From an uncultured Saprospiraceae bacterium (GTDB lineage: Bacteria; Bacteroidota; Bacteroidia; Chitinophagales; Saprospiraceae): a stretch of DNA of 64,000 bases. The notes below the pieces were generated by a model. That model was not told the origin of the DNA, did no database searches, and saw only the letters and a list, made by a program, of their open reading frames with translations. Made by a program: the position numbers and the translations under genes. Below, in pieces: positions 1 to 7,720 of the stretch. Position 1 is the first letter of the stretch. Each line of letters begins with the position of its first letter. Location of the stretch: contig CALMSO010000027.1 in NCBI GenBank assembly GCA_937872385.1, positions 62,001 to 126,000 on the forward strand, written 5' to 3'.

Positions 1-384
1 AAAGCTCGGCTCGGCCAATATTTCTGCTACCACCGGCAGCACCTGCTCGAAGTATTTGTTGAGGCTGTGCAACTCAACATTGGCGGTGTCTGTATTGAAT
101 GGCGTACGAAAACTGCTGCCATAGAAATCAAAAATTTCGGCTACAGCCGCCGAATCGTAGCTGCGAGTGCCTTCCTTGAGCATGGCGGCGGTGGCGCGCG
201 CGACCAACTGCTTCTGCTCGAAAGGACGCCCTGCAAAGAAGATCAACTCTAATTTGAGTACTTCCTGCGTGCCCATATTGACGACATAAACGGGTATGCC
301 GTTGTCCAATGTGAATATTTCTACTGGCGGAAGTTGCAGAAAATCAATTTCCCGGATGAGGGGCGGCTGCGTTCGGTTTAGCAT
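1..384 (-). CDS. M16-family peptidase homologue, N-terminal part (truncated by window edge)
   Basis: The reading frame runs from an ATG at 384 down to base 1 without a stop, giving the first 128 residues. It reads like the N-terminal half-domain of an insulinase/processing-peptidase (M16) protein: a FTLDNGIPVYVV strand, then an RPFEQKQLVARATAAMLKEG segment and an ALxEIFDFYGS-like stretch. In catalytic M16 enzymes the zinc motif HxxEH falls where this protein has LVARATAAML, so neither His nor Glu is present. In Bacteroidota, M16 proteins are often encoded as pairs of one catalytic and one non-catalytic subunit; this looks like the non-catalytic partner, probably periplasmic or membrane-associated. 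No signal peptide is visible. The assignment rests on 128 residues only. Confidence 0.75.
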   Translation of the reverse strand, partial: MLNRTQPPLIREIDFLQLPPVEIFTLDNGIPVYVVNMGTQEVLKLELIFFAGRPFEQKQLVARATAAMLKEGTRSYDSAAVAEIFDFYGSSFRTPFNTDTANVELHSLNKYFEQVLPVVAEILAEPSF

Positions 385-503
385 ACGGCAAATAGTCAAT
401 AAATTGTTGTGCTACCAATGATTGAAAACAAGAAAGCAAAGATAAAACAGTCTGCCGGGATTGCACCGCAACAGCTTGTTTTTTCAAAAATGTACCACCG
501 CAT

Positions 504-623
504 TCAGTGCATAGGACAGCCACAACCGGTACGGCAGCTTTCTAACAGTAAGAGCAGCAGCGCTAATACTACAGGCATTTTTGCCATCAGCTTTTTCCGA
601 AAAGATGTTGATAATGATTCCAT
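504..623 (-). CDS. 39-residue Cys-rich lipopeptide
   Basis: A short frame between the M16 homologue and the NmrA-like gene, read from an ATG at 623 to a TGA at 504. It has a basic N-terminus, a hydrophobic run (VVLALLLLLL), and then ESC followed by RTGCGCPMH and the stop. The Leu-rich core ending in a Cys looks like a lipoprotein signal with lipobox. The mature peptide would be about 11 residues, three of them Cys (C29, C33, C35). An internal ATG (residue 13 or 16) could be the true start. The compositional pattern is unlikely by chance in 120 bases but there is no homology proof; function unknown. It would be an outer- or inner-membrane-anchored thiol-rich peptide. Confidence 0.45.
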   Translation of the reverse strand: MESLSTSFRKKLMAKMPVVLALLLLLLESCRTGCGCPMH

Positions 624-680
624 AGTGGTGTGGCAATTTTGCGTATTCCTACTGTCGAGCTTCGCCGCTTGTGTCTTTGG

Positions 681-1556
681 CTACAGCCGCTTCCGCGCCC
701 AATCTTCGAGGTTGGTCATCTGCACGGGGTATTTTTGCAGCGTAGCGCTATTGTCAAAAGGCTCTTCTACGGTATCGGAATACAAACTCCAGCGCATAAT
801 ATTGCTAATGCCCGGGTGAAAAGGTCGAATGAGCGTGCCCATCACCCGCAGCACACCGCGCGGCAGATGACTGATTTTGGGCTGCACGCCAGCAATTTTA
901 CCGTACAGGGTCGCCACCTGGTTGTTGCTCAGATTATCCGGCCCGCCAATGGGAATGGTCTCCCCGCGCAGCCGCTCATCCGTCAGCGCCATTACCGCGA
1001 AAGCGGCTACATCTTCCGGGGCTACAAGGTTGCGTACCGCATCGCCCTGTCCCAGCACATTTGTTTTGCCTTTTTGCAAAATCGGCTCGCCCACCAGCGT
1101 AGCGTGCGGCAGAAAAAATGCCGATGGCCGCAGTATCGTGAAGGACAGGCCGCTCTGGCGCAGGTACTCCTCTACGGCATATTTAGTGCGACAAAACGCC
1201 ACCGGATGGTCGGCACGCACTCCCAGTACCGAAGTATAAACAAAGTGCTGCACGCCATTTTTCGCAGCGATATCAATCAGTTGCCGATGCCCTCGATCGT
1301 CCACCCAGAGCGAAGCATTTTTGCCGCGCCCCAGCAGCCCATGCGCCGCCGAGAAGATTTTTTCTACCCCTTCGCAGGCACGCTCCAATGAGGCCCGATC
1401 GGTCAGATCGCCCTGCACTACTTCCGCGCCGAGGTGGCGCAGTTCGGCTGCCTTGTCTGTATTACGTGCCATGACGCGAACCGGCAGCGCCTGTTCCAAT
1501 AACATTTGTGCGGTGATACGCCCCAGCGTACCTGTGCCGCCAACGATAAGTATCAT
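681..1556 (-). CDS. NmrA-like / atypical SDR NAD(P)-binding protein
   Basis: 291 residues. The N-terminus carries a Rossmann nucleotide-binding motif GGTGTLG (residues 6-12), followed by R-x-x-A-R and the GDLTD motif after strand 3, as in NmrA-like and atypical short-chain dehydrogenase proteins. It retains an FVYTSVLG segment where classical SDRs have the active-site region, but not the YxxxK pair in the usual spacing. Such proteins act as NAD(P)H-dependent reductases or as redox sensors in the cytosol; the substrate cannot be told. A TAnnTTTG-type box (TACTTTTG, 1583-1576) lies 20 bases before the start. Followed downstream by the Cys-rich lipopeptide frame, preceded by the anti-sigma-like gene. 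Confidence 0.82.
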   Translation of the reverse strand: MILIVGGTGTLGRITAQMLLEQALPVRVMARNTDKAAELRHLGAEVVQGDLTDRASLERACEGVEKIFSAAHGLLGRGKNASLWVDDRGHRQLIDIAAKNGVQHFVYTSVLGVRADHPVAFCRTKYAVEEYLRQSGLSFTILRPSAFFLPHATLVGEPILQKGKTNVLGQGDAVRNLVAPEDVAAFAVMALTDERLRGETIPIGGPDNLSNNQVATLYGKIAGVQPKISHLPRGVLRVMGTLIRPFHPGISNIMRWSLYSDTVEEPFDNSATLQKYPVQMTNLEDWARKRL

Positions 1557-1575
1557 ACGGGTTTCAGGTTTTTTT

Positions 1576-1583
1576 CAAAAGTA
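1576..1583 (-). promoter_or_regulatory. Candidate -7 box (TACTTTTG) for the NmrA-like gene
   Basis: Reads TACTTTTG on the minus strand, matching the Bacteroidota -7 consensus TAnnTTTG, 20 bases upstream of the ATG at 1556. No clear -33 TTG at the standard distance. Confidence 0.4.
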
Positions 1584-1640
1584 AAGAGAAAATCAGAAAA
1601 AAACCAAAAAAATGAGATTAAACCCAACGACATCAATTGC

Positions 1641-2159
1641 TTAGATGGAATTTTCTTTTGGAGGAGACGCATCAGTTTTGGAAAAACGCTTACGCAAATG
1701 CCGATCCAGTAGCACGAAAAAAAGATAGGACGCGCAAAGAATGGCCATCATGCCCCAGCTTTGGGCAGGCAAAAGGGCAAAAAACTGTAGCAGCCAATCT
1801 ATGGTAGGTGACAAATTGACAGCGGCATCTTCGGCGGTTTGTACATAGTGCACCACTACCCCAACGTACAGCAGCCCAGCTCCGGTCAGCATATACAGGA
1901 AAGCGTGCACCCAACGCGGATGTACGAGGGGTTGCACGGTAATTTTTTTGTACAATTGCGGCAAGCGGTCCATGACATTCATTACAAAACGCATGGAAGG
2001 TTGCTCGGCTTCCATTTTTTGCAAGCTATGGTGCAGCAACTGGCGGGTTTTCCACTCGGTATCGAGTTCTGTAGCGCGGCGCGGCGGCTGCGCGCGTCCG
2101 GAGTCCGTCGGTTCTCCGTCGAGTTGTTGCCAGAGGTGTTGTTTATCCTGCGCTTTCAT
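1641..2159 (-). CDS. Putative membrane anti-sigma factor (partner of the ECF sigma gene)
   Basis: 172 residues. Its ATG overlaps the stop of the upstream ECF sigma gene by 4 bases (ATGA), the usual arrangement for translationally coupled sigma/anti-sigma pairs. The N-terminus begins HLWQQLDGEPTD, like the start of cytosolic anti-sigma domains, and the middle is helical (residues about 30-75). Two hydrophobic segments follow (about 85-107 and 127-152), ending in a basic tail RHLRKRF. There is no HxxxCxxC zinc motif, so it is not a ZAS-type anti-sigma factor. The role as anti-sigma factor is inferred from position and topology; sequence alone would say only 'two-TM protein'. Confidence 0.7.
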   Translation of the reverse strand: MKAQDKQHLWQQLDGEPTDSGRAQPPRRATELDTEWKTRQLLHHSLQKMEAEQPSMRFVMNVMDRLPQLYKKITVQPLVHPRWVHAFLYMLTGAGLLYVGVVVHYVQTAEDAAVNLSPTIDWLLQFFALLPAQSWGMMAILCASYLFFVLLDRHLRKRFSKTDASPPKENSI

Positions 2160-2731
2160 AGCATATCTTTTATTTCCTCTTGGAGTTGTGCATCGAGATA
2201 TTCGCGCAGCAGCTCTCGGGTACGGTATAGCTTGGTTTTGATATTGGTTTCGGTTAGCCCGGTGATATCGGCTATTTCCTTAACGGATTTTTCGTTCAGA
2301 TAGTACAGTGTAATCAGGGCCGCGTCGTCGGGGCGCAATTGCTGAATTGCCTGTTGCAATTGTTGTTGCAAATCGCTGTGTTGTACGGCTTGCAAGGGCG
2401 TTTCGTCGGGGGTGGCTATTTGCCAAAAGGCACCTTCCTCGTCGTCAATTGAATCGGTCAGTATTTGCTTGCGGCGTGCTTGGTCAATAGACGTACGCCA
2501 GGCGACGGTGTAGAGCCAGGTGCTGAATTTCGACTTTTTTTCAAACTGCCCCAGCGTTTTATACACTTTCAAAAACACGTCCTGTGCCACTTCTTCGGCT
2601 TCTTCCCTACTTTTTACAATACGCAAAGCAATAGTAAAGACGAAATGCTGGTATCGCTCCACCAACTGCTGAAATGCCGGCTGGTTGCCCTGCAAAACGG
2701 CTTCTATCATTTGTAGGTCTTCGTCCTCCAT
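2156..2731 (-). CDS. ECF (sigma-70 family, RpoE-like) RNA polymerase sigma factor
   Basis: 191 residues, normal length for an extracytoplasmic-function sigma factor. Region 2 is clear: an FQQLVERYQHFVFTIALRIV helix, EEAEEVAQDVFLKVYKTLGQF, then STWLYTVAWRTSIDQAR. Region 4 is clear too: LRPDDAALITLYYLNEKSVKEIADITGLTETNIKTKLYRTRELLREYL, with the helix-turn-helix. It would direct RNA polymerase to a stress or surface-function regulon, held in check by the membrane protein encoded next in the same transcript. A TACCTTTG box lies 32 bases upstream (2770-2763). Confidence 0.93.
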   Translation of the reverse strand: MEDEDLQMIEAVLQGNQPAFQQLVERYQHFVFTIALRIVKSREEAEEVAQDVFLKVYKTLGQFEKKSKFSTWLYTVAWRTSIDQARRKQILTDSIDDEEGAFWQIATPDETPLQAVQHSDLQQQLQQAIQQLRPDDAALITLYYLNEKSVKEIADITGLTETNIKTKLYRTRELLREYLDAQLQEEIKDML

Positions 2732-2762
2732 ACTTCGGATGCTTCTTGCTGAAAATCAGGGG

Positions 2763-2770
2763 CAAAGGTA
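2763..2770 (-). promoter_or_regulatory. Candidate -7 box (TACCTTTG) for the ECF sigma operon
   Basis: TACCTTTG on the minus strand, 32 bases before the ECF sigma start, fits TAnnTTTG. The matching -33 element is not evident. Confidence 0.4.
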
Positions 2771-2875
2771 AGAAGCACCCAAGAAAGCACCGACTATTTT
2801 CGACCTGAGACGATTGAAACAGCGACGTGGTTGCAAAAAAACGGGATAAAATTTCAAAAGAAACGACGATGCAAT

Positions 2876-4360
2876 TCAATTGTAGTTATCGCCGTCGTCA
2901 TCAAACAGATTGTCGCCCAGCATATCGGCCAGCATGTCCCGGAAGGTCAGGCGGGCTTCTACAATGTCTTTGTTAATTACATTAAACTCTGACAAGCCGT
3001 GCAGCACTAATTCCATGTAGGTATAAACTTCATCGCCTTGTATTTTGAGGGTTTTTTCTACCAACTTGCGCAGACCGGCCACTTTGTCCATAGCTGCCCG
3101 AAAATCTTTATCGCTGACATCATTAAGCAGTTCTATAGCATTGCCACCGGAAAACCAAGCCCGAATAGTGCCGTAGGGATCGCTTTCGCGGCCGCGCTTG
3201 AGCTTGTCAGGATTGGGAAAATGATCTAAAAATACGGTTTTGGTGGCCATGCTTAGCAGCGCCATCGCCACTGCGTAGGGGCCCTCCTGCTCGCCTTCAT
3301 ACACCAATTCTACCTTACCGGTAATGGCGGGAATCACGCCCCAAAAGTCTGTAAGGCGTGCCGTAGTAGTGCTTTCGGCATTCAGCAGCATCCGACGTTC
3401 GGCTGTACTCATCAGGTTTTCAAAGCCGGAGATACTCAACCGGGCAGACACGCCACTTTTTTCGTCCACAAATTCGCTTTCACGAGCGGCAAAGGAAATT
3501 TGCTCTAACAAAATTTGCAATAAATCTGGCACCTGCACCGTCTGGCGCTGTTCGGCTGGAAGCTGGGCCTCCTGCTGCGTAATCTGACGAGCAATTTCAA
3601 TAGTTTTCGGATAGTGGGTCAAAATCTGGCTCTCGATACGGTCTTTGAGCGGCGTGATGATGCTGCCGCGATTGGTATAATCTTCTGGATTGGCTGTGAA
3701 AAGAAACTGGATATCCAACGGGAGCCGTAGTTTGAAACCTCGAATTTGAATATCGCCTTCTTGCAAAATATTGAACAACGAAACCTGAATACGCGCCTGC
3801 AAATCGGGCAATTCATTGATCACAAAAATGCTGCGGTGCGCGCGGGGCACTAAGCCAAAATGAATCACGCGCTCGTCGCTCAGGGGTAGTTTCAGGGTGG
3901 CCGCTTTGATGGGGTCCGCATCGCCGATGAGGTCAGCTACGCTTACGTCGGGGGTCGCTAATTTTTCTACATAGCGCTCGCTGCGGTGCAGCCAAGTGAT
4001 GGGCGTTTCGTCGCCTTGTTCGGCAATGAGATCGTGGGCAAAGCGCGAAATCGGTTGCATAGGGTCGTCATTGAGTTCGCTGCCAGCCACCACCGGGATG
4101 TATTCGTCGAGCAAATTGACGAGCAATCGGGCGATGCGGGTCTTGGCCTGCCCGCGCAAGCCCAGCAGCAAAATGTTGTGCCGCGAGAGTATCGCCCGCT
4201 CAATGTCGGGCAAAACCGTATCTTCGAAACCAATGATACCCTCAAAAACACGCTCCTTGCGCTTGAGTTTTTGCACGAGATTTTGTCGGAGTTCTTCCTT
4301 AATAGAGCGGGGTTGATAGCCACTTTTTCGCAGCTCGCCTAATGTACGGGCATGATTCAT
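2876..4360 (-). CDS. MoxR/ChlI-like AAA+ ATPase
   Basis: 494 residues. A modified Walker A (GLRGQAKT, residues 67-74) follows a GFEDTVLPDIERAIL segment. The rest reads like the magnesium-chelatase subunit I / MoxR clade: FVINELPDLQARIQVSLFNIL (Walker B region with Glu in ELPD), RLPLDIQFLFTANPEDYTNRG (sensor 1), and PLKDRIES (arginine finger region). Members assemble as hexameric chaperone-like ATPases and usually work with a von Willebrand A partner; no VWA gene is adjacent here. Automated annotation often calls this family 'sigma-54 interacting regulator' or 'magnesium chelatase'; neither role is supported here (no DNA-binding domain, no tetrapyrrole genes). Single-gene transcript with its own candidate promoter. 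Confidence 0.82.
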   Translation of the reverse strand: MNHARTLGELRKSGYQPRSIKEELRQNLVQKLKRKERVFEGIIGFEDTVLPDIERAILSRHNILLLGLRGQAKTRIARLLVNLLDEYIPVVAGSELNDDPMQPISRFAHDLIAEQGDETPITWLHRSERYVEKLATPDVSVADLIGDADPIKAATLKLPLSDERVIHFGLVPRAHRSIFVINELPDLQARIQVSLFNILQEGDIQIRGFKLRLPLDIQFLFTANPEDYTNRGSIITPLKDRIESQILTHYPKTIEIARQITQQEAQLPAEQRQTVQVPDLLQILLEQISFAARESEFVDEKSGVSARLSISGFENLMSTAERRMLLNAESTTTARLTDFWGVIPAITGKVELVYEGEQEGPYAVAMALLSMATKTVFLDHFPNPDKLKRGRESDPYGTIRAWFSGGNAIELLNDVSDKDFRAAMDKVAGLRKLVEKTLKIQGDEVYTYMELVLHGLSEFNVINKDIVEARLTFRDMLADMLGDNLFDDDGDNYN

Positions 4361-4431
4361 CGGATGCTGTATTTTGTACGTGTATGTATCTTAATTTCGG
4401 AAAGCGTCGGATGTTTTCCACATTTGTTCAA

Positions 4432-4439
4432 CAAAACTA
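4432..4439 (-). promoter_or_regulatory. Candidate -7 box (TAGTTTTG) for the AAA+ ATPase gene
   Basis: TAGTTTTG on the minus strand, 72 bases upstream of the ATG at 4360; matches TAnnTTTG. Confidence 0.35.
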
Positions 4440-4521
4440 AACAACGCCTTAGCCCGGAGATAGTTTTTAAAATAAAGCGCTTATTTTGAGCGTTCATCCA
4501 TTCTGTTCTATAGAAAACCCT

Positions 4522-4529
4522 TACATTTG
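4522..4529 (+). promoter_or_regulatory. Candidate -7 box (TACATTTG) for the lipoprotein gene
   Basis: TACATTTG, 32 bases upstream of the ATG at 4561, matches TAnnTTTG. A TTTTG at 4484-4488 is too far upstream to be its -33 box. Confidence 0.4.
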
Positions 4530-4560
4530 AATACCTTTTAAACACTTCAAAAGATTTGAC

Positions 4561-5289
4561 ATGAAAAAAATGTTTGCTTTGCTGTTGGGCTTCGGCCTGC
4601 TGTTTACGACCACCGGTTGCTTTGATATCGTGGAGGAAATATTCCTCAATAAAAACGGCTCAGGAAAATACCTCGTCACCATGGACATGAGCGCCATGTT
4701 TAGCGATCCATTCATGAAAAGCATGATGGAAGAATCGCTCAAGGAAGAGACCGGTGCGACCGAATTGTCAATGGAAAAAGACACTACCATTTTCTTCCGC
4801 GACGTGCCGGAAGCCGCCGACTTGAGCGCCGCCGAGCGCCAACTCATTCAGAATGCCTTGATGAAACTGACCATGAGCGAAGAAAAAGGACAAATGCTCA
4901 TCCGCATGGAATTGCCATTTAACAAAATCGAGGACATCAACAAAATTGGACAAGTGATGGACAAAATTGGTGCCAGCCAACAAATGGGCGGCCTCGGCGG
5001 CGGTATGATGACGGGCAGTACGGCTTTGTTTGCTATGAAAAAAAATACGCTGACGCGCCTGCCTGCACCTAAAGCAGCACCCAGCGAAGACGAGGACGAA
5101 AGCATGGAAATGATGAAAATGTTTCTCGGCGAAGCCAAATATACGACCGTTTATCACCTGCCGGGCAAGGTGCGCAAAGCGGGTATTCCTGGTGCTAAAG
5201 TAGAAGGCGATAAGGTAACGGTTTCTGCTTCTCTGCTCGATATGATGGATGGCAAAGCCAAAATTGAGGGCGATATTCGGTTCAAATAG
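4561..5289 (+). CDS. Met-rich lipoprotein of unknown function
   Basis: 242 residues. Signal peptide MKKMFALLLGFGLLF with lipobox TTGC at residues 17-20, then FDIVEEIFLNKNGSGKY. The remainder is soluble and unusually rich in methionine, with clusters such as DPFMKSMMEE (residues 50-59), QQMGGLGGGMM and SMEMMKMFLGEA. The EEIFLNKNGSGKY start and an SADLLDM-like beta-rich tail resemble periplasmic 'lipid-anchored DUF' proteins of Bacteroidota, but I do not recognise a named family. Transcribed alone, with a candidate -7 box 32 bases upstream and a strong terminator downstream. Met clusters could bind copper or be oxidation sinks; that is conjecture. Confidence 0.85.
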   Translation: MKKMFALLLGFGLLFTTTGCFDIVEEIFLNKNGSGKYLVTMDMSAMFSDPFMKSMMEESLKEETGATELSMEKDTTIFFRDVPEAADLSAAERQLIQNALMKLTMSEEKGQMLIRMELPFNKIEDINKIGQVMDKIGASQQMGGLGGGMMTGSTALFAMKKNTLTRLPAPKAAPSEDEDESMEMMKMFLGEAKYTTVYHLPGKVRKAGIPGAKVEGDKVTVSASLLDMMDGKAKIEGDIRFK

Positions 5290-5389
5290 TCAGAAAAGTG
5301 CATAGCCGGTATGCAGCAGAAGTGAGAGCTGCGCTGGTAATTAGGCTGTTAAAACTTTAGCTATTGCGCTGCTATTCCGAATACAAAAT

Positions 5390-5434
5390 GCCCGCCGAAA
5401 CCATATAATGATGACTCCGGCGGGCGTTTTTTTT
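5390..5434 (+). terminator. Rho-independent terminator after the Met-rich lipoprotein gene
   Basis: 8-bp GC-rich stem GCCCGCCG (5390-5397) / CGGCGGGC (5418-5425), followed by a run of eight T (5427-5434). It also separates the gene from the convergent cryptochrome gene. Confidence 0.85.
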
Positions 5435-5457
5435 GCCATTATAAGTTACAGACAGAT

Positions 5458-6897
5458 TTACCGCCACTTTGAGGTGGCTATCATTGCTTTGGGGTAGTCT
5501 GCGCCTATTTTCACATGCAGTTTTTCTTGCTCTTTGTACGATAGCAAGTCCGGCTGATGAATTTTATCAACGGGCAATCCGGTTAGCTCTGGTATCCAGC
5601 ATTTGACGTATTCGCCCTGCGGGTCGTAGCGGCGCGCCTGCGAGAGGATGTTGAAATAGCGGTCTTCGCGGGGGTCGCTACCCACGCCAGCCACGTAGTT
5701 CCAGTTGCCCCAGTTACTACATACATCATAATCAATCAGCAGCGACTCAAAATACTCGGCACCCATCTGCCAATTGATGCGCAGGTCTTTCACCAAAAAA
5801 CTGGCTACGTTTTGCCGTCCGCGGTTGGACATAAAACCCGTTGCGTTTAGTTCGCGCATATTGGCATCAATGAAAGGCACACCGGTGCGGCCCTCGGCCC
5901 ATTGGCTGAAAAGCTGCTCGTTGTCGCGCAGGCGCGGGTCGGCTTCGCCACGCGTACCTCCTTTGAAAAATATTTTGTTGCCGTGTTTTTTGCCCATAAA
6001 ACGGAAAAAGTCGCGCCACAGCAATTCAAAAAACAACCAATAAGTGGACTCATTGCTACCTCGGGCCGCCTCGAAGCGCTTTAGCTCGTGGTAAACTTGC
6101 TTGGGCGACAGGCAACCCTGCGCCAGCCAGGGCGAAAACTTCGACGAATAATCACCGCCAAGCAGCCCGTTGCGGGTTTCTTTGTAGGTTTTCACCAAAT
6201 CGGTTTCCCAAAGGTAGTAATGTAGCCGCCGCAGCCCTTCGCTCTCTCCGCCTTTGAAATCAATGACTGCCCGGGCATCTGGCTCGAAAGGCTCGTGTCC
6301 GAAATCTTGCAAAGTGGGTAGCTCGCTCGGCTCTACGGCTACTGTCAGCAGCGCAAAATCGCGGTCGGTCGGTACTGGCAGTGGCTCGCGTACGCGCACG
6401 TAGCGCTCTATCTCTTTGCGAAAATGGGTGAATACATCCGGGGTATGCGTCACCGGAAATGGCAAATCGGCAGTGTAGTACAACATTTTGCCCCGCGAAA
6501 AGCGAATCTCCTGCCCGATAGACCAAAGCTGCTGCTCTAAGGCGTCCTGTACTTGCACTTCTTCGTAGGTGCGCTCTCGATTGCAAAATACCCAACTGCT
6601 CTTCACCTCCTGCGCAATGCGGAATATTTCTTCCTCCGGCTTGCCTACCCGAACGATGAGCCGACTCCCCAGCCGCTGCAAAGAGCGCCGCAAGTCTTCT
6701 ACACTTTCAAGGATAAATTTTGCCCGGTATTTACCAATTTTTGGAAAGCCAAAACGAGTGCTCCCCTGGAATAATCGTTCGTCAAAGACGTACACCGGTA
6801 TCACTTCATCAGCATGACGCAGCGCCTCGGTCAGCGCTTCGTTGTCGTGCAGGCGCAAATCCTGCCGAAACCACACAATAGCACGTCTTTTGTACAT
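5458..6897 (-). CDS. Cryptochrome DASH / photolyase family flavoprotein
   Basis: 479 residues, full length for Cry-DASH. N-terminal photolyase alpha/beta domain: RAIVWFRQDLRLHDNEAL, PVYVFDE, FGFPKIGKYRAKFILESV. C-terminal FAD domain: SSKFSPWLAQGCLSPKQVYHEL, WLFFELLWRDFFRFMGKKHG, MRELNATGFMSNRGRQNVASFL and WGNWNYVAGVGSDPREDRYFN. The FGFPKIGKYRAKFLLE-like and WRDFFRF signatures are typical of the DASH group rather than CPD photolyase. Family members bind FAD and a folate antenna and repair cyclobutane dimers in single-stranded or looped DNA; some act as light sensors. It stands alone, convergent with the lipoprotein gene. Confidence 0.92.
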   Translation of the reverse strand: MYKRRAIVWFRQDLRLHDNEALTEALRHADEVIPVYVFDERLFQGSTRFGFPKIGKYRAKFILESVEDLRRSLQRLGSRLIVRVGKPEEEIFRIAQEVKSSWVFCNRERTYEEVQVQDALEQQLWSIGQEIRFSRGKMLYYTADLPFPVTHTPDVFTHFRKEIERYVRVREPLPVPTDRDFALLTVAVEPSELPTLQDFGHEPFEPDARAVIDFKGGESEGLRRLHYYLWETDLVKTYKETRNGLLGGDYSSKFSPWLAQGCLSPKQVYHELKRFEAARGSNESTYWLFFELLWRDFFRFMGKKHGNKIFFKGGTRGEADPRLRDNEQLFSQWAEGRTGVPFIDANMRELNATGFMSNRGRQNVASFLVKDLRINWQMGAEYFESLLIDYDVCSNWGNWNYVAGVGSDPREDRYFNILSQARRYDPQGEYVKCWIPELTGLPVDKIHQPDLLSYKEQEKLHVKIGADYPKAMIATSKWR

Positions 6898-7153
6898 AAT
6901 TTGTCAATTTTTAAAACTTTCAATAAGTATTGAAAATAGAACAGCCAGGAAGCTAGCTTGTTCAATTTTTTTCGCAAAAAGCAATGCGCGGCAAAGTTAA
7001 TTTTTATCCTCGCTTTGGCTGCTGTTAAGGTGTAATGTAAGCTGCGAAACCACGCGCCATTGACTACAATTACACCAATGTAGCTTTTATGAGAAACTTA
7101 TTGAATAAAGTATTTGTTGACGCATTTAATCAAAACCAAACCGTTTTTACAAA

Positions 7154-7561
7154 ATGAAGACGAATGCCTTGCACGGCGAATTGACCTTTCGTACCTCGCG
7201 CAGCTCTGGCAGCGGCGGCCAGCACGTCAATAAAGTAGCGACGCGGGTAGAATTGCTCTTCAATGTACCGGATTCGGCGGTGCTGAATGATGCGGACAAG
7301 CAGCGAATATTGGAGGTATTGGCCAATCGTATCAATCGAGAAGGTATTTTACAGGTAGCAGCTGAGGCCAGTCGCTCGCAATTGCAAAACAAAATGCTGG
7401 CCATCAAAAAGTTTGATGCCCTGATCAGTAAGGCCCTGCGCCCAGTGAAAGAACGCCCCGCCGCCAGCGCCTATGTAGCCGATCGCAACAAACGCCTCCG
7501 CGCCAAAAAACGCCTCGCCGAGCGCAAAGCCAACCGACAGAAAGTGCGCCTTGACCATTGA
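7154..7561 (+). CDS. arfB: Alternative ribosome-rescue factor B (ArfB/YaeJ, ICT1-type peptidyl-tRNA hydrolase)
   Basis: 135 residues, the length of YaeJ. It has the RF-1-like domain with the catalytic GGQ (residues 21-23) in the context RSSGSGGQHVNKVATRVEL, where release factors have PGGQ. The C-terminus is the basic tail (ADRNKRLRAKKRLAERKANRQKVRLDH) that in ArfB enters the empty mRNA channel. It hydrolyses peptidyl-tRNA on ribosomes stalled at the end of non-stop mRNAs. Upstream gap of 256 bases from the divergent cryptochrome gene; malic enzyme follows in the same direction. Confidence 0.93.
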   Translation: MKTNALHGELTFRTSRSSGSGGQHVNKVATRVELLFNVPDSAVLNDADKQRILEVLANRINREGILQVAAEASRSQLQNKMLAIKKFDALISKALRPVKERPAASAYVADRNKRLRAKKRLAERKANRQKVRLDH

Positions 7562-7720
7562 GATATTGCTCAAAAAAAACGTCCATTTGGTTTTTCAAGC
7601 CTGATTCATGTCCATACATGAGAAATTTTCCCGACCTTTGCCAGCCGAGAAAGGTGCAACAGCGCTTTGCGCCAGCACATGCCCTACCCTCTAAGTACAT
7701 GGCCAAAACCCAATTCAATT

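Noticed and set aside
409..819. Plus-strand open frame of 136 codons
   Set aside because: Overlaps the NmrA-like gene and the lipopeptide frame on the other strand; composition is erratic and no family features are visible.
2876..4360. Sigma-54 activator or magnesium chelatase role for the AAA+ protein
   Set aside because: No helix-turn-helix, no GAFTGA motif, and no chlorophyll or cobalamin genes nearby; a MoxR/ChlI-like chaperone ATPase is the safer description.
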